DNA from: Paramacrobiotus metropolitanus
Lineage: Eukaryota > Tardigrada > Eutardigrada > Parachela > Macrobiotidae
Assembly (NCBI RefSeq): GCF_019649055.1
Contig: NW_026570261.1
Location: forward strand, 248,001-312,000
Length of the DNA: 64,000 nt
Direction of reading: 5' to 3'
Positions 39,623 to 53,700 of this stretch are shown piece by piece. Made by a program: the position numbers and the translations under genes. The notes beneath the pieces were generated by a model. The model saw nothing but the letters and a program-made list of their open reading frames with translations. It did not search any database and was not told where the DNA came from. How positions within the stretch are numbered: the stretch's first letter is position 1; the number at the start of each line of letters is the position of its first letter.

Positions 39623-41734
39623 ATTCCTTATTGCGATACAACAGTGCGGTTACCCTATCATTGGTATTAAAATTACATTTCCAGCTCTCTGGCATGTTTA
39701 TGGCTTGTGTCTATTTTGTTGTTTTCGGGAGTACACTGTATTACTCTTTTCTCTCGTAAATTTTGACCCAGCTTTTCAGCATACTCTTACCGACATGCTG
39801 GTCCATATTTAGTAACTTGGGTCAACCGGTTAAAACTTTTGACTAAAGGGAAATAGCCCGGTACATGGTGCCAAATTCGTGCACATGCACGGAAACTTTC
39901 ACTTTCGGGCACTCTCAAACATATTTTTGTTTCGGTTTATGACATTCTGTAGCCAAATGATTTTTATACACTGGCGTTCTTCGTGGCTATGCGCATTTAC
40001 CGTGCAATGTCGGAAAGAGATCGGTCCGTAATGAGACTTTTGGTACATCTGAATGTCCTTATTTTGGTAACTTTTTGGAATTTTCGAACAACCGTAACTC
40101 CCGAACCGGATGTTCATAACAGGCGACCCTTAAGCGGACGTCAACGGCGAACAACCCGAATTCTTTGGCCCGAAACCCAGTACCGGGTCGGAACCCGATT
40201 TCACCGATCGAAACCCCACATTAACGGTCAAATTCAAAATTTCACCGGTGAAAGCACCGACTGCCTTGGTCAAGACGAGGGTACGTCGAGGCAGGTCAAC
40301 GTACCATTGCCCAGCAGCACAGGGAACATCGCCTTGTGCCAATCAAGACCGTCCGCTCGAAAACGACACTTCCGGCGCCACCGCCGATGTTCGGGCCGAA
40401 ATATCGGGCAACGAGAAAACGCCGTCACCAACTGACGACATGAGGCGCCTACTCGACGTATCCTGGAAGCGGCGCATCCTGCCAGTCCGGAGGGATTCCT
40501 CCGGATACTAATGCCGATAAAGCCAGATGGAGCCATTAGGGGTTAAACGGCCTTCCCATCGGCACGGCGGATTAGCAGTTCTCGGGGACTTCTTCCCAAA
40601 CTCTCTGGGATTTCTTCCCACACTCTTCCCGAAAACCAAACCCGTCCCGAAAGCATCACCGATGTCAACATTTTACGGCAGGGAGCGGAAACGGATCGTA
40701 GCGGAAAAGCAAATCGTCAGCTCAACGGAGAACAAGATGGGAACCCCGGACTACCTGCCCCTGCGGCACACTCGATGCCGCAGGTGGCTCAGCCTCCACG
40801 ACCGAATCCCGACCTAAAATGTGGCCGGTGGGAGGGCTGTGAACAGGGCCGAGATCGTTTTCAGGAAAATGCCCCAAAGGCGGTTGTCCGCCGTCACCAG
40901 GCCGATCTGTCGAAATGCAACGGCGACCGCGCCCAACTGGACCGATTGATAAGCAAAATCCGGCGTCTAAACCGCCCAGGAGCGGATACCAGTGAAACGG
41001 ATGCCGAATTCATGCCAAAATAAAGCGTGCTCTCTCCGTCCCGGTACGCGGTTGGTACCAACACTAGTCACCACTGAAACCGGAAGCTGGATGGCCCGGG
41101 AGCGTGCGGTTCGAAGAATCCGAGGAAGTACGTGACTGTTTTCTCCTCGCAGTTAGTGAATGCCAGAGAGGTAGTTTAAGTTACTACTTTTTAGGTTTTT
41201 ATGTGCGCCCGCAGATCATCAGAAACGCGAAGGCAAGTCGAAGCTGTTTTTTTATGCGCGTGTAATCTGATGGGCCGACGATTACATCATAATCATAAAG
41301 TGACCACAGTAATAATTATTACGTATAGTGACCGCCCAGCTGTATAGTTTAGTAAACATTTGGGGTTGTCAACAACTACTGTAGTGGAATGCTTGTAAAG
41401 CTGTAATATTCGCGATAAATCTCTTTATTAGTCAAAAAACCGTACAAATAAAGAAAAACAACAATAATTATTTTAGCTCCAAATAACTTCAATAATCTCT
41501 CTGCTAACCGTCATAAATACGGCTGGAAAACGACAATACATTAAATGCGGCCGTTATCCGCGCCAGAAATGGCAACCTTAGGGAAGCCTGTGGATTTCTC
41601 GAAAGCCTAAACAAACCGGTACGAAAATATGAACGTGTGCGAATCAGCATTATTGTTTAGTGTTGCCCGGACTATCGACCGCCAACTGCCTGCATGTTTT
41701 CGGTCAAGACGCCGCCGATATGTATTGCCTTTCT
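39623..41734. other. Intergenic region with repeat remnants
   Basis: 39840..40115 carries rearranged pieces of the dispersed repeat. 40110..41030 is GC-richer with a plus-strand open frame at 40775..41023 encoding a possible Cys/His cluster (CGRWEGC ... RRHQADLSKC) that could be a retroelement N-terminal finger. It is not convincing as a gene. Confidence 0.4.
39840..40115. repeat. Dispersed repeat, copy 3 (rearranged)
   Basis: The inverted part near 39840..39940 (GGGAAATAGCCCGG ...) mirrors the end of the 16.4 kb copy. The direct part from 39983 (GAAAGAGATCGGTCCGTAATGAGA) matches 22.47 kb, followed by CCGGATGTT. Confidence 0.45.
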
Positions 41735-44700
41735 TTAGCCGCTCTTGTCCAGACTGAGAGAGATCTCCATGCGGTTGTTCTTCCGGGCGACTTTCACCGA
41801 GCCCGGCGGGGTGACGTCCGGCGTCATGTCGGGTGTGCCCTGTGAGGCATTGGCGTCAAAATGCACTAACAGCATACTGCTGCCGAAGTACACAGGAAAC
41901 CTAAATAAAAGCATTGTTTTTTATTCACCGATAGCCAGCTTTAATACGAAAAAAGATGCCTGCATTAATACACATTAATTAAAATAATCCGAATTTCAGC
42001 AATGTAGTACTTTATTTCCAATCGGTTTGGGAAAACTGCTTCAAAACCAATAAATAAACTAAAAAAATTCAGGACTACCTACTAGCACTTTTTGGGACTG
42101 ATTCTCCCTACCGTTTAATAAATATTTAATTACAGCATTTATTTTCACAATATGCACTTGTAACATGCTAAAGATAATTTATTAGATAACACATTAAGTT
42201 TTGTCCTTATTTTCCGAAATAATATTAGTATAGAATATTAACATGCACATAATTATGTGCATGTTAATAATTCATCATTCCCATATTATTATTAATATTT
42301 ATGGGAATAATGAATATTATGATTTGTTTTTTAAATTAACAATATTATTGTAACAATTGTGAATATAATTCTTTTGTACTATTATTACGATATTAAAATA
42401 ACTTAATGTTATTTTATGAATTATTTGAGCATGATTTATTAGAATACGTGGTACGTACTCGGGCGCTATCATAATTTCCGGCGGTTTCTGCGTGATATTC
42501 TGCACAACCAGGCACAATTTGGTCACCATTTCAATCACATGGGCGCACTGGAACATGAAATCCCCTTTGCGCTTAAACAGTTCTCCCTGAAAATATTTGG
42601 CCTTATTATGCAAATTCTATCTGTATTTAATCTACTGGTTCTTTAAATCCAACGAAGCCGGTACCGGTTTCAAGTGGATGACCACTATATCATCCGCATA
42701 GGGACTGACGGATATCCGGGCAATATCGCCGGCCTGGATGCGATATTTGACGATCATAGTCCGCTGGTCGATGACCAGGAAGGCTTTGGTGGATATCACG
42801 GAGAGCACATAGCTCGGCTGCACAAATTAATAAAGGGTTGTATTTAGAATTCATTACTAAATAATAGTTCGGTTGTACGAGAACATAAACTGTACACATT
42901 TTATTCGCAATTTATTTGCCAGATAATTTCCGGATAACACGACTGCAAATTAAAATTATATGAACTTTATTTGGAATTTATTAACTGGGTAACTTCCGTT
43001 AGCTCGGTTACAAAATAAATTCTATATGTTTTAGTTTGTATTTATTTACTGAATCACTCTCCGAATGCCCCGACGGTTAAATAAATTCTACGCATTTTCT
43101 TTGGAATTTGATTATGCAATTTATGCGCCTTCGACTCAGAATTTATTAGCTGGATAATTTCCGGTAGTTCGTGTTTATGTTAGCCATTTGACTCACACGT
43201 CCGGTTGTCCGGTTGATCTTGGGCATAATATCCGCAAAGACCACGTATTGATCGTTGGTATCCGCCGCTAATTTCCGCCATTTGACATTCTGCCGCAAAC
43301 GCACATAGTCACCGCGAAAGGGATGCGGAACCCTGTAAATTGCAGCAACTTATTAACGATATCAGACAATCCGCTACATCGGCTATCTTGGGAAAGGTTA
43401 CCGGTTGACACTTACGTTTTCGGATAGGTGATCTTTTTGCCCAGGAAGATGGAACTGGCAGCCACTTTCTCCCGCATCCGACTGATGGATGTCTGATCGA
43501 AGCGCAGACGATACTTCCGACACTACGTTAATAATACGAAAAAAATACGCTACTATACAATTTATTAATAATCGAAATAAAAGACTGTTTCCACCGCGCG
43601 GCTTTTGCTCTACAGAGTACATGCTCGTATTATGCGGACGATTTATACTGGTTATTTTGTGCTTTGTAAATTATGTATCTGAATGTAAAGTTGAATTTAG
43701 ATAGAAGTTGAAAACTTTTACTGAAAAAGATTAAGTAAATGATGATTACCCGCCATCGATGGAAAGTATCCCTGAGTATCAGATTGGTCATCATAAGAAA
43801 GGACGGACTGGGCGGCCAGCGCTGATCCACGGGCGACATGGATGGCAGATGTCGGAGCAGGAAGAGCAGGAATTTGTAGCGCTGCAAATGACATGCATTT
43901 ATACGTAGCAACTTCGTGATTTTTTCAATATATTGCCACGGTTTTAAGATAGTTTATAAACATTTTACGATGATATTTCCCGGGTTTTAATTATTATGGC
44001 GCTCTGCAAGCTGACTTATAGCTGCATTTCCTAATTTTTATAAGCTACAAAGTATTCTGTATTTTATATAAGCTACAGAGTACAAAGCAATATTTGCAAA
44101 AGCCATTTTGCAAAGAGGAGAACAGCTCCAAAATGTAAACCTGCTCTGTTGTGATAATTGATAGTTGCTATCGGGTATGCATATGTACACGCTAATAACA
44201 CGCATGTACGTTTAGACATTTACTAACTGTTTTTTTATGAGCACTTTGAAATAAACTTCCCAAAGTTCATAATATAGAGCTGTAAAGAACAATTACCACT
44301 CGTTTATACGCTGATGGATTAAAAAAAAAGTAATAACTAACTGGTCGTAAGTTAATTTACAGCAGTTGATTCCTGACACTGGTGTGCGTGTACATGTACA
44401 TGGATAGTGTCCTTGTGAAGCATGCCTCTACACTACGTTCGGTTAGTACCACATGTGCTCATAATTATAGCAGTACTTACTTTGCAGCGCTGTAAGTACT
44501 ACAAACCAGAAAAACGGATAAATGCTTCAAACGTTGCCCATATCCCAGCTCAGCATTAATTCTTTAAATTAAACTGCTGATCGTGTACGTATAATGGTAA
44601 TCCACCAGTCACTAATCAACTAATCGTGCAAGGATAACGAAAGATTTCATCAGCCTTCACAATAAACATCATAGCAGATGTTATTATTGTTACTAAACTA

Positions 44701-47700
44701 CGGTGCCCAAACCCCACTAAATTTTCATGAAAATATCCGACTTCTGTTGAAAACCTTGTTAACATTAATTTAGAAGATTTCCATTGTCTTAAGTTGATTG
44801 TATATCATTTAAGAGAAAAACGCTCCCTACCGTACAGATTCGAACTATCGAATCCAAGGCATATACAGTTGTAACGCAAAAATCATTACTTAGTGATGAA
44901 AAGTACAAACATTGTGCTTAAATTTTATGCCATCCAGGCTGACCCATTATTTAATTCAAGTTACATAATAATATTACTGTATGGAAATGCGATTTACGCG
45001 GTTAAATGGAGCTGTCCAGATTGTCGATTGATATGCTGATAAACTACACATTCAAGCCAGCGCATCGCACACCAAACGGTAAACACAACACGAATGTACA
45101 GCAAGATAGGCCGCGTGGCCCAATGGTTAAGGCGCCTGACTACGAATCAGGAGATTGTGGGTTCAACTCCCACCGTGGTCACTTTTTTCTTTCTAAACCT
45201 CGTTTTTTTAGTCAAACCATAACTAGATATATCGAATATCGATGACTCTTATTTCTATAATTTCTGAATAATAAACTTCAAAAATCTGGTAATTAAAAGC
45301 AAAACAAATGAAATTACATTAAATAATGTTTAAAAAACATCCAACCAGTGTTGCTGTATACAGCGTGCTTACATGATAATTTCGGCAGCACTCCGTGATG
45401 CGGCGGGCGGCCTCGTTGGGATCCAGCCGACGGTCAACGCAGTTGCCGATGGTGGCGGTCCGCCTCATGGGCGGGGGTGGTTTACTCCGTGGAATGCTAT
45501 TAATGCTCATCGACGGGGTGATCTTGGGCTTGGGCGGCACGGGCGGTGGTGGCGTGGGATTGACGAAGGCCACCGGGGTGAAGGGGGCTGGGGCGGCGGT
45601 GGTGGCGGCCACGACGGCGGAGAGGATGGCGGCCGCGGTGGGGGGCGGAGGATGCGGCGAGGTGGCCACCGACACGGCACTCGGGCCAGCCGAGGTGGAG
45701 GTGCCGATGGTGGCGGTGTGGATGGCGGAGGTGGCGATGGTGGTGGGGGTGATGGTGAAGGGCATGGCCGAGGGGTACTGGCTGATGTTGTTGCAGATGG
45801 GCGTGTACGGGACCGACTGGGAGGAGTCCATGGAGGAAGACACCGACGAGTGTTGCTGAGCCAAAAAAAGAAGACACTCGTAGATATAACACTTTTAATT
45901 ACGACTGATAGGTTGTCGAGAACAAGTGTCCACACTACTACAGTTATGCATATTTGTACCATATTTTGATAATTATATTTGAGGTGCAGTATTTCAGCTT
46001 TGGTATTACGTAAGCGCATATATTAATAATTTAGCTTCGATAAACTGTTGATTGTTGGCTTGTCGGCTGCCGTTATAACACGCGCTTATTATAATTATTA
46101 GTTTTACGTTGCGTCAACCGAAGCGCATTTTGGGATGTCGGTATTTAGCGCTAATCGAAAATGTCCTTTATCTGTTCTTCGCAGCCACTTCTTGCATTTT
46201 CCTAAAGCGACGGTACATATCAGCACGGTTTAGGTTAATCTGCGCATAAATGAACTGGATAAGCAAAAAAAATTTACCAACAAACCGCAGGGAGACGAAA
46301 CACCATTATTAAACAATTTAAAAAAATGATTACCAGAAAACAACAAAACGATAAAAAATTATACGGACGGGTTTGCACGAGTATTTGTCCGCCGAAAAAT
46401 AGCCTACGGACCGCTAAATGTGGTTAGTGGTTACGTTTTGCAACTATTGTAATGTCATTATGCCCAATTATATTGTATTTTCAGACTTAAATAAAGCCGT
46501 CAGTATTATAATCCTACAGATATAGAAATTACTGACTGCGGGACGAAAGAAAATAGTCATTACTCATTAAAATTAACAAAGCCCATAACATTACTTAACT
46601 GAACATATTGGCACCAATTGTGCAAAGTCATTGACAGCTCAGATTTTTTGCGCTGTTTTAATTTAGCGCTCGCAGTAGACTAGTGCACTATCGTAGTCTT
46701 TAGATTTTTTTTTGTAGGGTAAGCATGGTTCAGCCGGACATTATGGCAAACGAATTAAGATTACTTTTCTGTGTGCCCTCGGAAAATGCAATACAAACAT
46801 CATAATGCAATGCAATACAAACACCAACTCATACGAATGCAAAATGTACAGATGCTCACGTCATTGCAGAGCGACCGGAGCAATAGTTTGGACAGTCTCT
46901 CCCCGCGGCGGCCGCTGTCCTTTGAGCTTTGACTGGAACTGGGTGCTGAGTTAATGGCCATGAGCTTGAGATGTTTCCGTGTGCGATACCCACGGAAAGA
47001 CTTTTGTATCAATACTGCCACATCCTGTAAGGCCGCGCGCCTGAGATCATCCAACCGGTTTATCTGCCCACAAAAACATCCATCCGGTAAGCCGTCGAAT
47101 TGTTTCCCAGTGAAACAGAATGTAACTATCCAAATTTCACTAACCGTTTCATAAAATTTGATGTACACTTTGGTCCTGCCGATAATGTATTCCATCTTGT
47201 TCATGGCCAGCGTTAAGAGAATCAGCCGCACACCATCCTTGGCATCACCGGGATACAGTGGCCATGTTAACGACGTCAGCATCTTGTAGTGGCGCATGAA
47301 ATTCTCGAAGGTATCACGGTAGGCGTAGCCGGCACGCCGCACCTGCACTTGATCCACCAATCTACAGGCATACCCGCGCAATTGTATGTATGGTCGATAA
47401 TTCCAATCGAAAAAGGTTCGGAATTTTTTTAATTTTATAAAATGACTTCTATTTTTAATTTTATACTTATATATTGCAGCTTGTATAACTGTACTCAGAA
47501 ATCGGTTACAACTCTGCACTTCTCAGCTGAACGTGTTTTTTTAAAAATTTTGCTGTTCTAGACTGCAGGAAACAGGCAATAATGGTACCTCATGTAGCGA
47601 ACTTGGTGTTTGACGCGTTCTTCATCGAAAAACCCCGGTCGTTTACTGTCGTTGGGTTTAATACATTTGATGAGCGTGAAACTCCTCCCGGACAGTCCAC

Positions 47701-50700
47701 TGAGCAATGCCGACAAGGAAGCCTGCAACACAGTTTCTTCTAGGCAAAAGCTTTTCAACGCAAACCTTTAGGATAACTGTACGCGTAGGCTGGCCGCCAT
47801 AGTCAGTGGCCGCTTGGCAATGGTCCGCGCTGGATTTCCTATAAGACAAACCAATTGTTTACAGCGTTGCTAGATTTATCTTTGATCCAGCATTACCGTC
47901 GGGAAAGAGCTCCTTAACCAACGGCATCCGGCACGAGTGCATAACCTCGGCGACACTGCGCGGCAGGATATCCAGGTTCTTCTCCGCAAAACCCCGCGAA
48001 TGGTAGGTGACGGTGCCGGCAAAATGGCGAATCTTGAATTGGTCCATGGGAACGTTGTTGCCGGCGCGCTCCTGGGGCGGCTGAAAGACCGACTCGGCGC
48101 CCTGATGACGGGTGAACTTGTGCAGGAGGTGCTCATCACTGACGGAGTCCTCGCGCAGACACACTTCGTCCAGGATGGCTAACAGGCTGTGATGGCCCTA
48201 ATTATCACCGATGCTATTAGATAATCGTCACCCCAGTGAAAGATCAAAGCATTCATGTAAAGTCACTCCACAGCCTACAGCTTTAATAAAATCAGCAAAT
48301 ACTGTGCAAGAGCACATTAAACTCGCATACAATGCCAGCGCTGGTTTCAGAAACAGAAGCTTTTATTTGCGCAAAATGTGTTAGAAGATTGTTTTTAGTT
48401 TTACGTTGCAGTTGCTTGAATGATCAAGCTAACCAGTTAAAAAGGCGGTTTAACGGTTATTAGGAAGATTTAAAACGCCTCTCAATAAGCCGGCTTTATT
48501 TACGGTGAGCTTTGGATACATGTTTGAGCTTTATTTGAGAAACTACGTGTATCAGACAAAATTAACAATAATTCAACCGCTGCGATTTTCGAACAACCTT
48601 TATTTCTATGATATCACAAACTTTTTCTTTACTACCTTTTCCACGTACCTTTTCTATGATATCACAAACTTCGCTATTCGTTGTATAGGGCACATTATTC
48701 CAGGGCAACCCCTCCCGAATGTATTCCTCTTGTTCGTATTTCAGTACCAGATCCATAACGAAACAGTGCAGCTTCTCGGATGCGTAGTTGATGAGGAACT
48801 GCTCGAATCCATTGTGCTGCAAACACACCGGCAACCCACCAATCAGCAACCATATACGAATACAACAGCGCGTGCCAACGTACTTCCAGATTCTCGAATC
48901 CGTACATATCCAGTACGCCGTAGAGCGAGCGACTGCTTGAGCTAAGGTATGAAAGGCCACTGTTGATTTTGGAGATGATCCACGTTACCAGGCGGTTGTA
49001 GAGGGCTTTACACAACTGATCCCGCAGTGCGCTGGCCTGCACGGAGCAGCGGTTTTTTAGAATACCAAATATTGTATGTACCGTACACCGCAAAAAACAG
49101 AAATGTTGATGGTGAATCCGTACCTCTTGTGCGCTGAGTGTCATCTCCATCTGTTCGTCGCGCAACTGAATGGATCCCTTGTTCAGCACACGTACAAGTG
49201 ATTTGACATCAGGACACTCCAGTAATTCGGCGACATCTCCCGCTTCTATAAAGGTCAAGCCCGGTAATCAAACATGTGAGAAACAGCGTTCTATTGAAGA
49301 TTACAAGCGTTTTACATAAGTAATTTAGTCCCACCGACAAAGCGATATACGTCACTTGTTAGTGTCAAGCACAAGGCAACACTGTGACTCGCACGCGATT
49401 ATACGTATAATAGAAAAAATGTGAAAACAGTAAACTTTTTTCAGACTTGTGACTTTCGGATTTAAGTAGCAGTACAATGGAGACCTTGTAAACGCTGTAT
49501 TGCATTTGCGACTGCTCAAAGCACTATTTTACCGTGTTCATTGAGCATTGTGGCAGATTCCGTCCCATCGACATTGGTCTTGGGCAGGAACTGGATGTTG
49601 CCTAGTTTTAATACCGCGGCAACAATCTGAAAGACACACTGGCATTCGGCAGCTGAGAATCCGAGGATCTCCAAGGCTTCCTGTTCAAGCACAACGCATG
49701 CTGTTACCGTACCGAACGCTTCTGATTGGCTGGATCATGTATAGTGTAGCGAGCTGTTACCTTTGTAATCACAAATTCTCTCTTCTCATCAAGGCCCTCA
49801 AGTTTATATACCCCGCTGAAGCGGAGAATACTGTATTTCTCAACGTTTCGTTGTAGTTTTAAAGCTTCTGTAGAGCGAAAAAGAAACAAATAACGGTTAA
49901 CAGTGCAACGAGGAATACAGTGGAAAGAGCGAATAAGCGGAGACTGACTGAGTAAATGTACATCTGCACCGGCAAGGATTTGGTAGAAGACATGGAAATT
50001 CCGCTCACGCGGATTCTGGAAGATTACGCGCGACTGCAAGCGACACCATACAAATCTCTCAGTAAATCTCCGATATACAGCTCCACGAATCTACGACGCT
50101 TACCTTATCCAATTGATCTGCAATGCAGATAAACAGCAAATTTAACGCTTATAATGTTCACATAAAATCGCATTTTTTTGGTACGTACAAGCAGTTAAAT
50201 TGGCTCCTAACGTATCACCATGAGAATCAAAGGCAATATCGATGTATTTTCCCTAAACAGGAGAACATCGCGCAGTGTTTATAATTGTCATGAAAGCACA
50301 CTTTCGCATTGACGTCAGATTGCAACTTACAAATCTCGAAGCGTTGTCGTTCTTCTCCGTCTTGGCATTCCCGAACGCTGTAAACAACAGATTGGCCTTT
50401 GTCGAGCCCCGGTTAAGTGGCGCTAGTTGACCGCACTGTAATTACCTTCGAGTACTTGGTTGAACTGCAGCAAGCGATTAGTGACCTTCTCCGCCTCCTT
50501 CGTATTGGATGCCAGCGACGCCACCGTATGGATGATGAGCTTCGTGTTTTCTGTAGATAACGTACCGTTTTAGCTAAGAAACACAAGCATTATAACTGAA
50601 TGAATAAAAATCTGTTTTATTAAAACACCGATTTTCGTCATTTCAAACAAGCGATTACGGAATCATGTTGATATGACGTTTGAATTGTACGTAAATTAAA

Positions 50701-53700
50701 AGATTGTTTTTGATACACGGAGAGCACGAAAGTAAAGGTAGTAAGCCGGTCCGCGAAAAATTTTGCAAAAAAGTATTTAAAATTATAGAAATTATTCAAA
50801 ACTGAAACTGCCAAATTCAACAAGTAGTAAAAGTTTTTTCTACAAGATCCTTTACCTGTCTTTCCCGAGCCGCTTTCTCCGGTAAGGAGTACCGCTTGAT
50901 TAAGGCCATGCAGAGTGAGCTCGCGGTATGCCGCACCGGCCACCCCAAAACTACAAACCAAATCCAGTAAACTTTGTTTAACATCGAAGTCCAGTTAAAT
51001 TGGATAATCGATGATAATAATGGCATACATGTGCGGTGGCAGATCGGTGATGCGCTGATGCCGGTACAGCCTGAGCGTCTGTTCATCATAGAGGTTCAAG
51101 GGCCGGTACGGATTAAGCGACAGAATCAGGTTGCCCATCGACGTCTGCAAACCAAACCCGGAGTGTAAATACAAACGATCCATTTCCCAAATAAATCCCG
51201 CCATGACTGCGTCATGGCTGACAATAGCTCAATAACGTTTATCATCTTGCGTTGAGCATTTTCATTTGCAATTTTTTATAAGTACCGTCATTTTTTGTTT
51301 TTAAAAGTACGTAATTTTGCAAGCGATTATAAATGTCTATTTGGCTGTTGATAGGACAATTACTCATCGTTGCCGGCTTGTAAAGGCCGCACCGTCATTA
51401 CCAACACGGAGAAACTAAATCGCAGCCGGATAGTTAATTACAGCTGACACATTATTGGGCCAACATTCCGCCGCCGCCGGAAAAGCTGGGGCAATCATAT
51501 CCGGCGTCGACCGTGAATATTCTTCACGGATTTCTGGCGGCGCTGATCGCGACCATTTATCATCCCACGCCCGCTCACCACGGGCGTAATTAATTTTCAT
51601 AAAAAATCTTGAGCTTTATATCGAAGAATTTCCCACAAAAAAAATTCGTTCAGTTTCTACATAATAAATTAAAAATTCAGAGGGTTTTGAAGACGGACAA
51701 TTTTCCGGGCATAAACGGCCAAAAGCGATCAGTCTTCGATCCGCGCTTTATGCCGGGTGTGGACATGGATAGTGTGCGTTTGTGTGTACAGTTTCTGAAG
51801 AGCTCTGGTAACCCCCCCAACATTATTTATCCATGCAGACGCGACAGAAAAAGCCGGAGCGAGAGAGGAAGCGAGAGAGAGAGAGACGCCCGAGAACCGG
51901 CAGCAGGAACGAGACAGCAAAAGGGGGAGATCAATAAGGAATCGTTCAAATGCCAAAGAATAATATTTTCTCTACAAATACAAAATTTGATTAACTCTCC
52001 CCCTTCGCCACTTGTCCGCTGCATACTCCCTGCAATCCCGGCTTTTTCGTGGATGTGCACAGAGTGACGTGCAAAACGCTGCCGTGGAGAATTATCCTGT
52101 GTTGGTGGCGTGCGGGCAAAACACGCAAGGTCATTTCGTGGGATATTTTCTGCCACTTGCCAACCACCGACATTTCATGTGCGTGTTATTAACGGGGAAC
52201 GTGGAAGGGAAAACTTGTTACATAAAGCCACACACATGTGCAGTGTATTTATTTCTGACAACACGGAATATTTACATAGCTAAAAGCACCCGGCGAAATT
52301 GTGTTAGCGCTTGTCGTGTTCTGACGAAAAACACGCTGCCTACGCTGACGACAAATTACAGCAGTAATAAAAAAATTTAGGAATGACGATCGAACTATCA
52401 GGCTAACTGTGCCCAAGAAAAAATGTCTTTCGGAGAAAAAAGTTCTCTGAGAAGCCAGCAAAAATTGCTGCGCTGTGGACAGAAAATGACGTTGGCAACT
52501 GTACGCTTTATCGCAGCACGAAAACCCTGGAAATTTCTCTCGCTAAACATTTGCCCGTTAATGGGCATCTCTAAGGTTTTGCCGCGGCCGTTTGCCCAAT
52601 AACCGGGCTGTATAAGTGTATATTAATTCGTTCAATCAGGCGCAGATTTCTCCTCGGCCAATTTTCTGCCCGAACAAACCCGAACGGCGGCCGGCACTCT
52701 ACCGGAAATAATCCCGTCCCTGTCAATGTTTCTCCTTGCTCTCTCGTTCCATTGCCTCACGTGACACACACTCTCACTCCCGCTGCCAAATATTGCGGGG
52801 CATGGTGTGCAAACACACAGAGATCTTTGATGCCTGGTACTTTCTCTCTCTCTCGTGCGCCAACCAACGACCTGTCAATCACAACCCGCTTGCCGGTTGG
52901 CCAAAAAAGGTCATTAAGAAAACGACAGCACACACACGTTTGGCTGGTCGCCAGAGTACCGCGAAATATCTCAGCGGTTCATTCACAAGATGTGGCTGGC
53001 TCACGTGAGGAACCCTGGGTGGTTTTTAGGGAGCGGCGCACTCTCTCACATGTACATTCATACATTTCGCCGATTCCACGACAGCTGGCACATATATAGC
53101 CTTGCGCTGACATTGGCTAAAAATGGCAGTGCATGTGTGTGAGAGACTCTGAGTGAAAGACACGAGAGAGGAAGAGAGCGGGAGAGAGAGACAGCGCAGA
53201 CACGCTAATTCTTCAATTTCTAGTGCACACACGTGGCGTCCATTAGGAGCGGCCCAGCATGCTATACTTCCGTCCGCGTGTTCCGGAATAGATTTGTCAT
53301 ATACTGTACGAAGGAACCTACGCCCGCGGTTGGGAGAAACCAGCGCGCGCTGAATGGTCGCCGAGGGGGACGGAAAGGCGGCAATGGTGTCATTAACGGC
53401 GTGCTGACCATTAACGCTCTTAGTTACGCGGTGATGGCCGCATACACACACACTGTCACCGCGAACGACCAAGCGAGAGACTGATGCGCGGTTTGGTAAT
53501 GGTTCGCGCCACGGCTTTCCGGGCCGTTTATGGCGCTGCTTTTGTCGGGCCGGGTATTATTCCCCGGGTTTCTCATGCGTGCACGATTAGCGAAGTGTGG
53601 AAAGTGACTTTTTTTGGGATGTGAATGAAAAGCGGTTAATCCTTTTCTTTTCTATGGAAAAGCCCAGTAATCTGGTCATTGCGCATACCGGCATACGCAC

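Noticed and set aside
40248-41023. A chain of plus-strand frames with a possible Cys/His finger
   Set aside because: Spacing does not fit a standard zinc finger, frames change, and no transposase or reverse transcriptase lies nearby on that strand.
45373-45969. Long plus-strand frames rich in Gly and Arg opposite the proline-rich region
   Set aside because: They are the antisense of the myosin proline-rich exon, whose splice sites and phase fit the gene; GC-rich repeats produce open frames on all strands.
46189-46239. Alternative myosin end at the TAA after the 46189..46239 exon
   Set aside because: Using the donor GAA|GTGGCT keeps phase with the proline-rich exon and gives a total length divisible by three; a short isoform ending here cannot be excluded.
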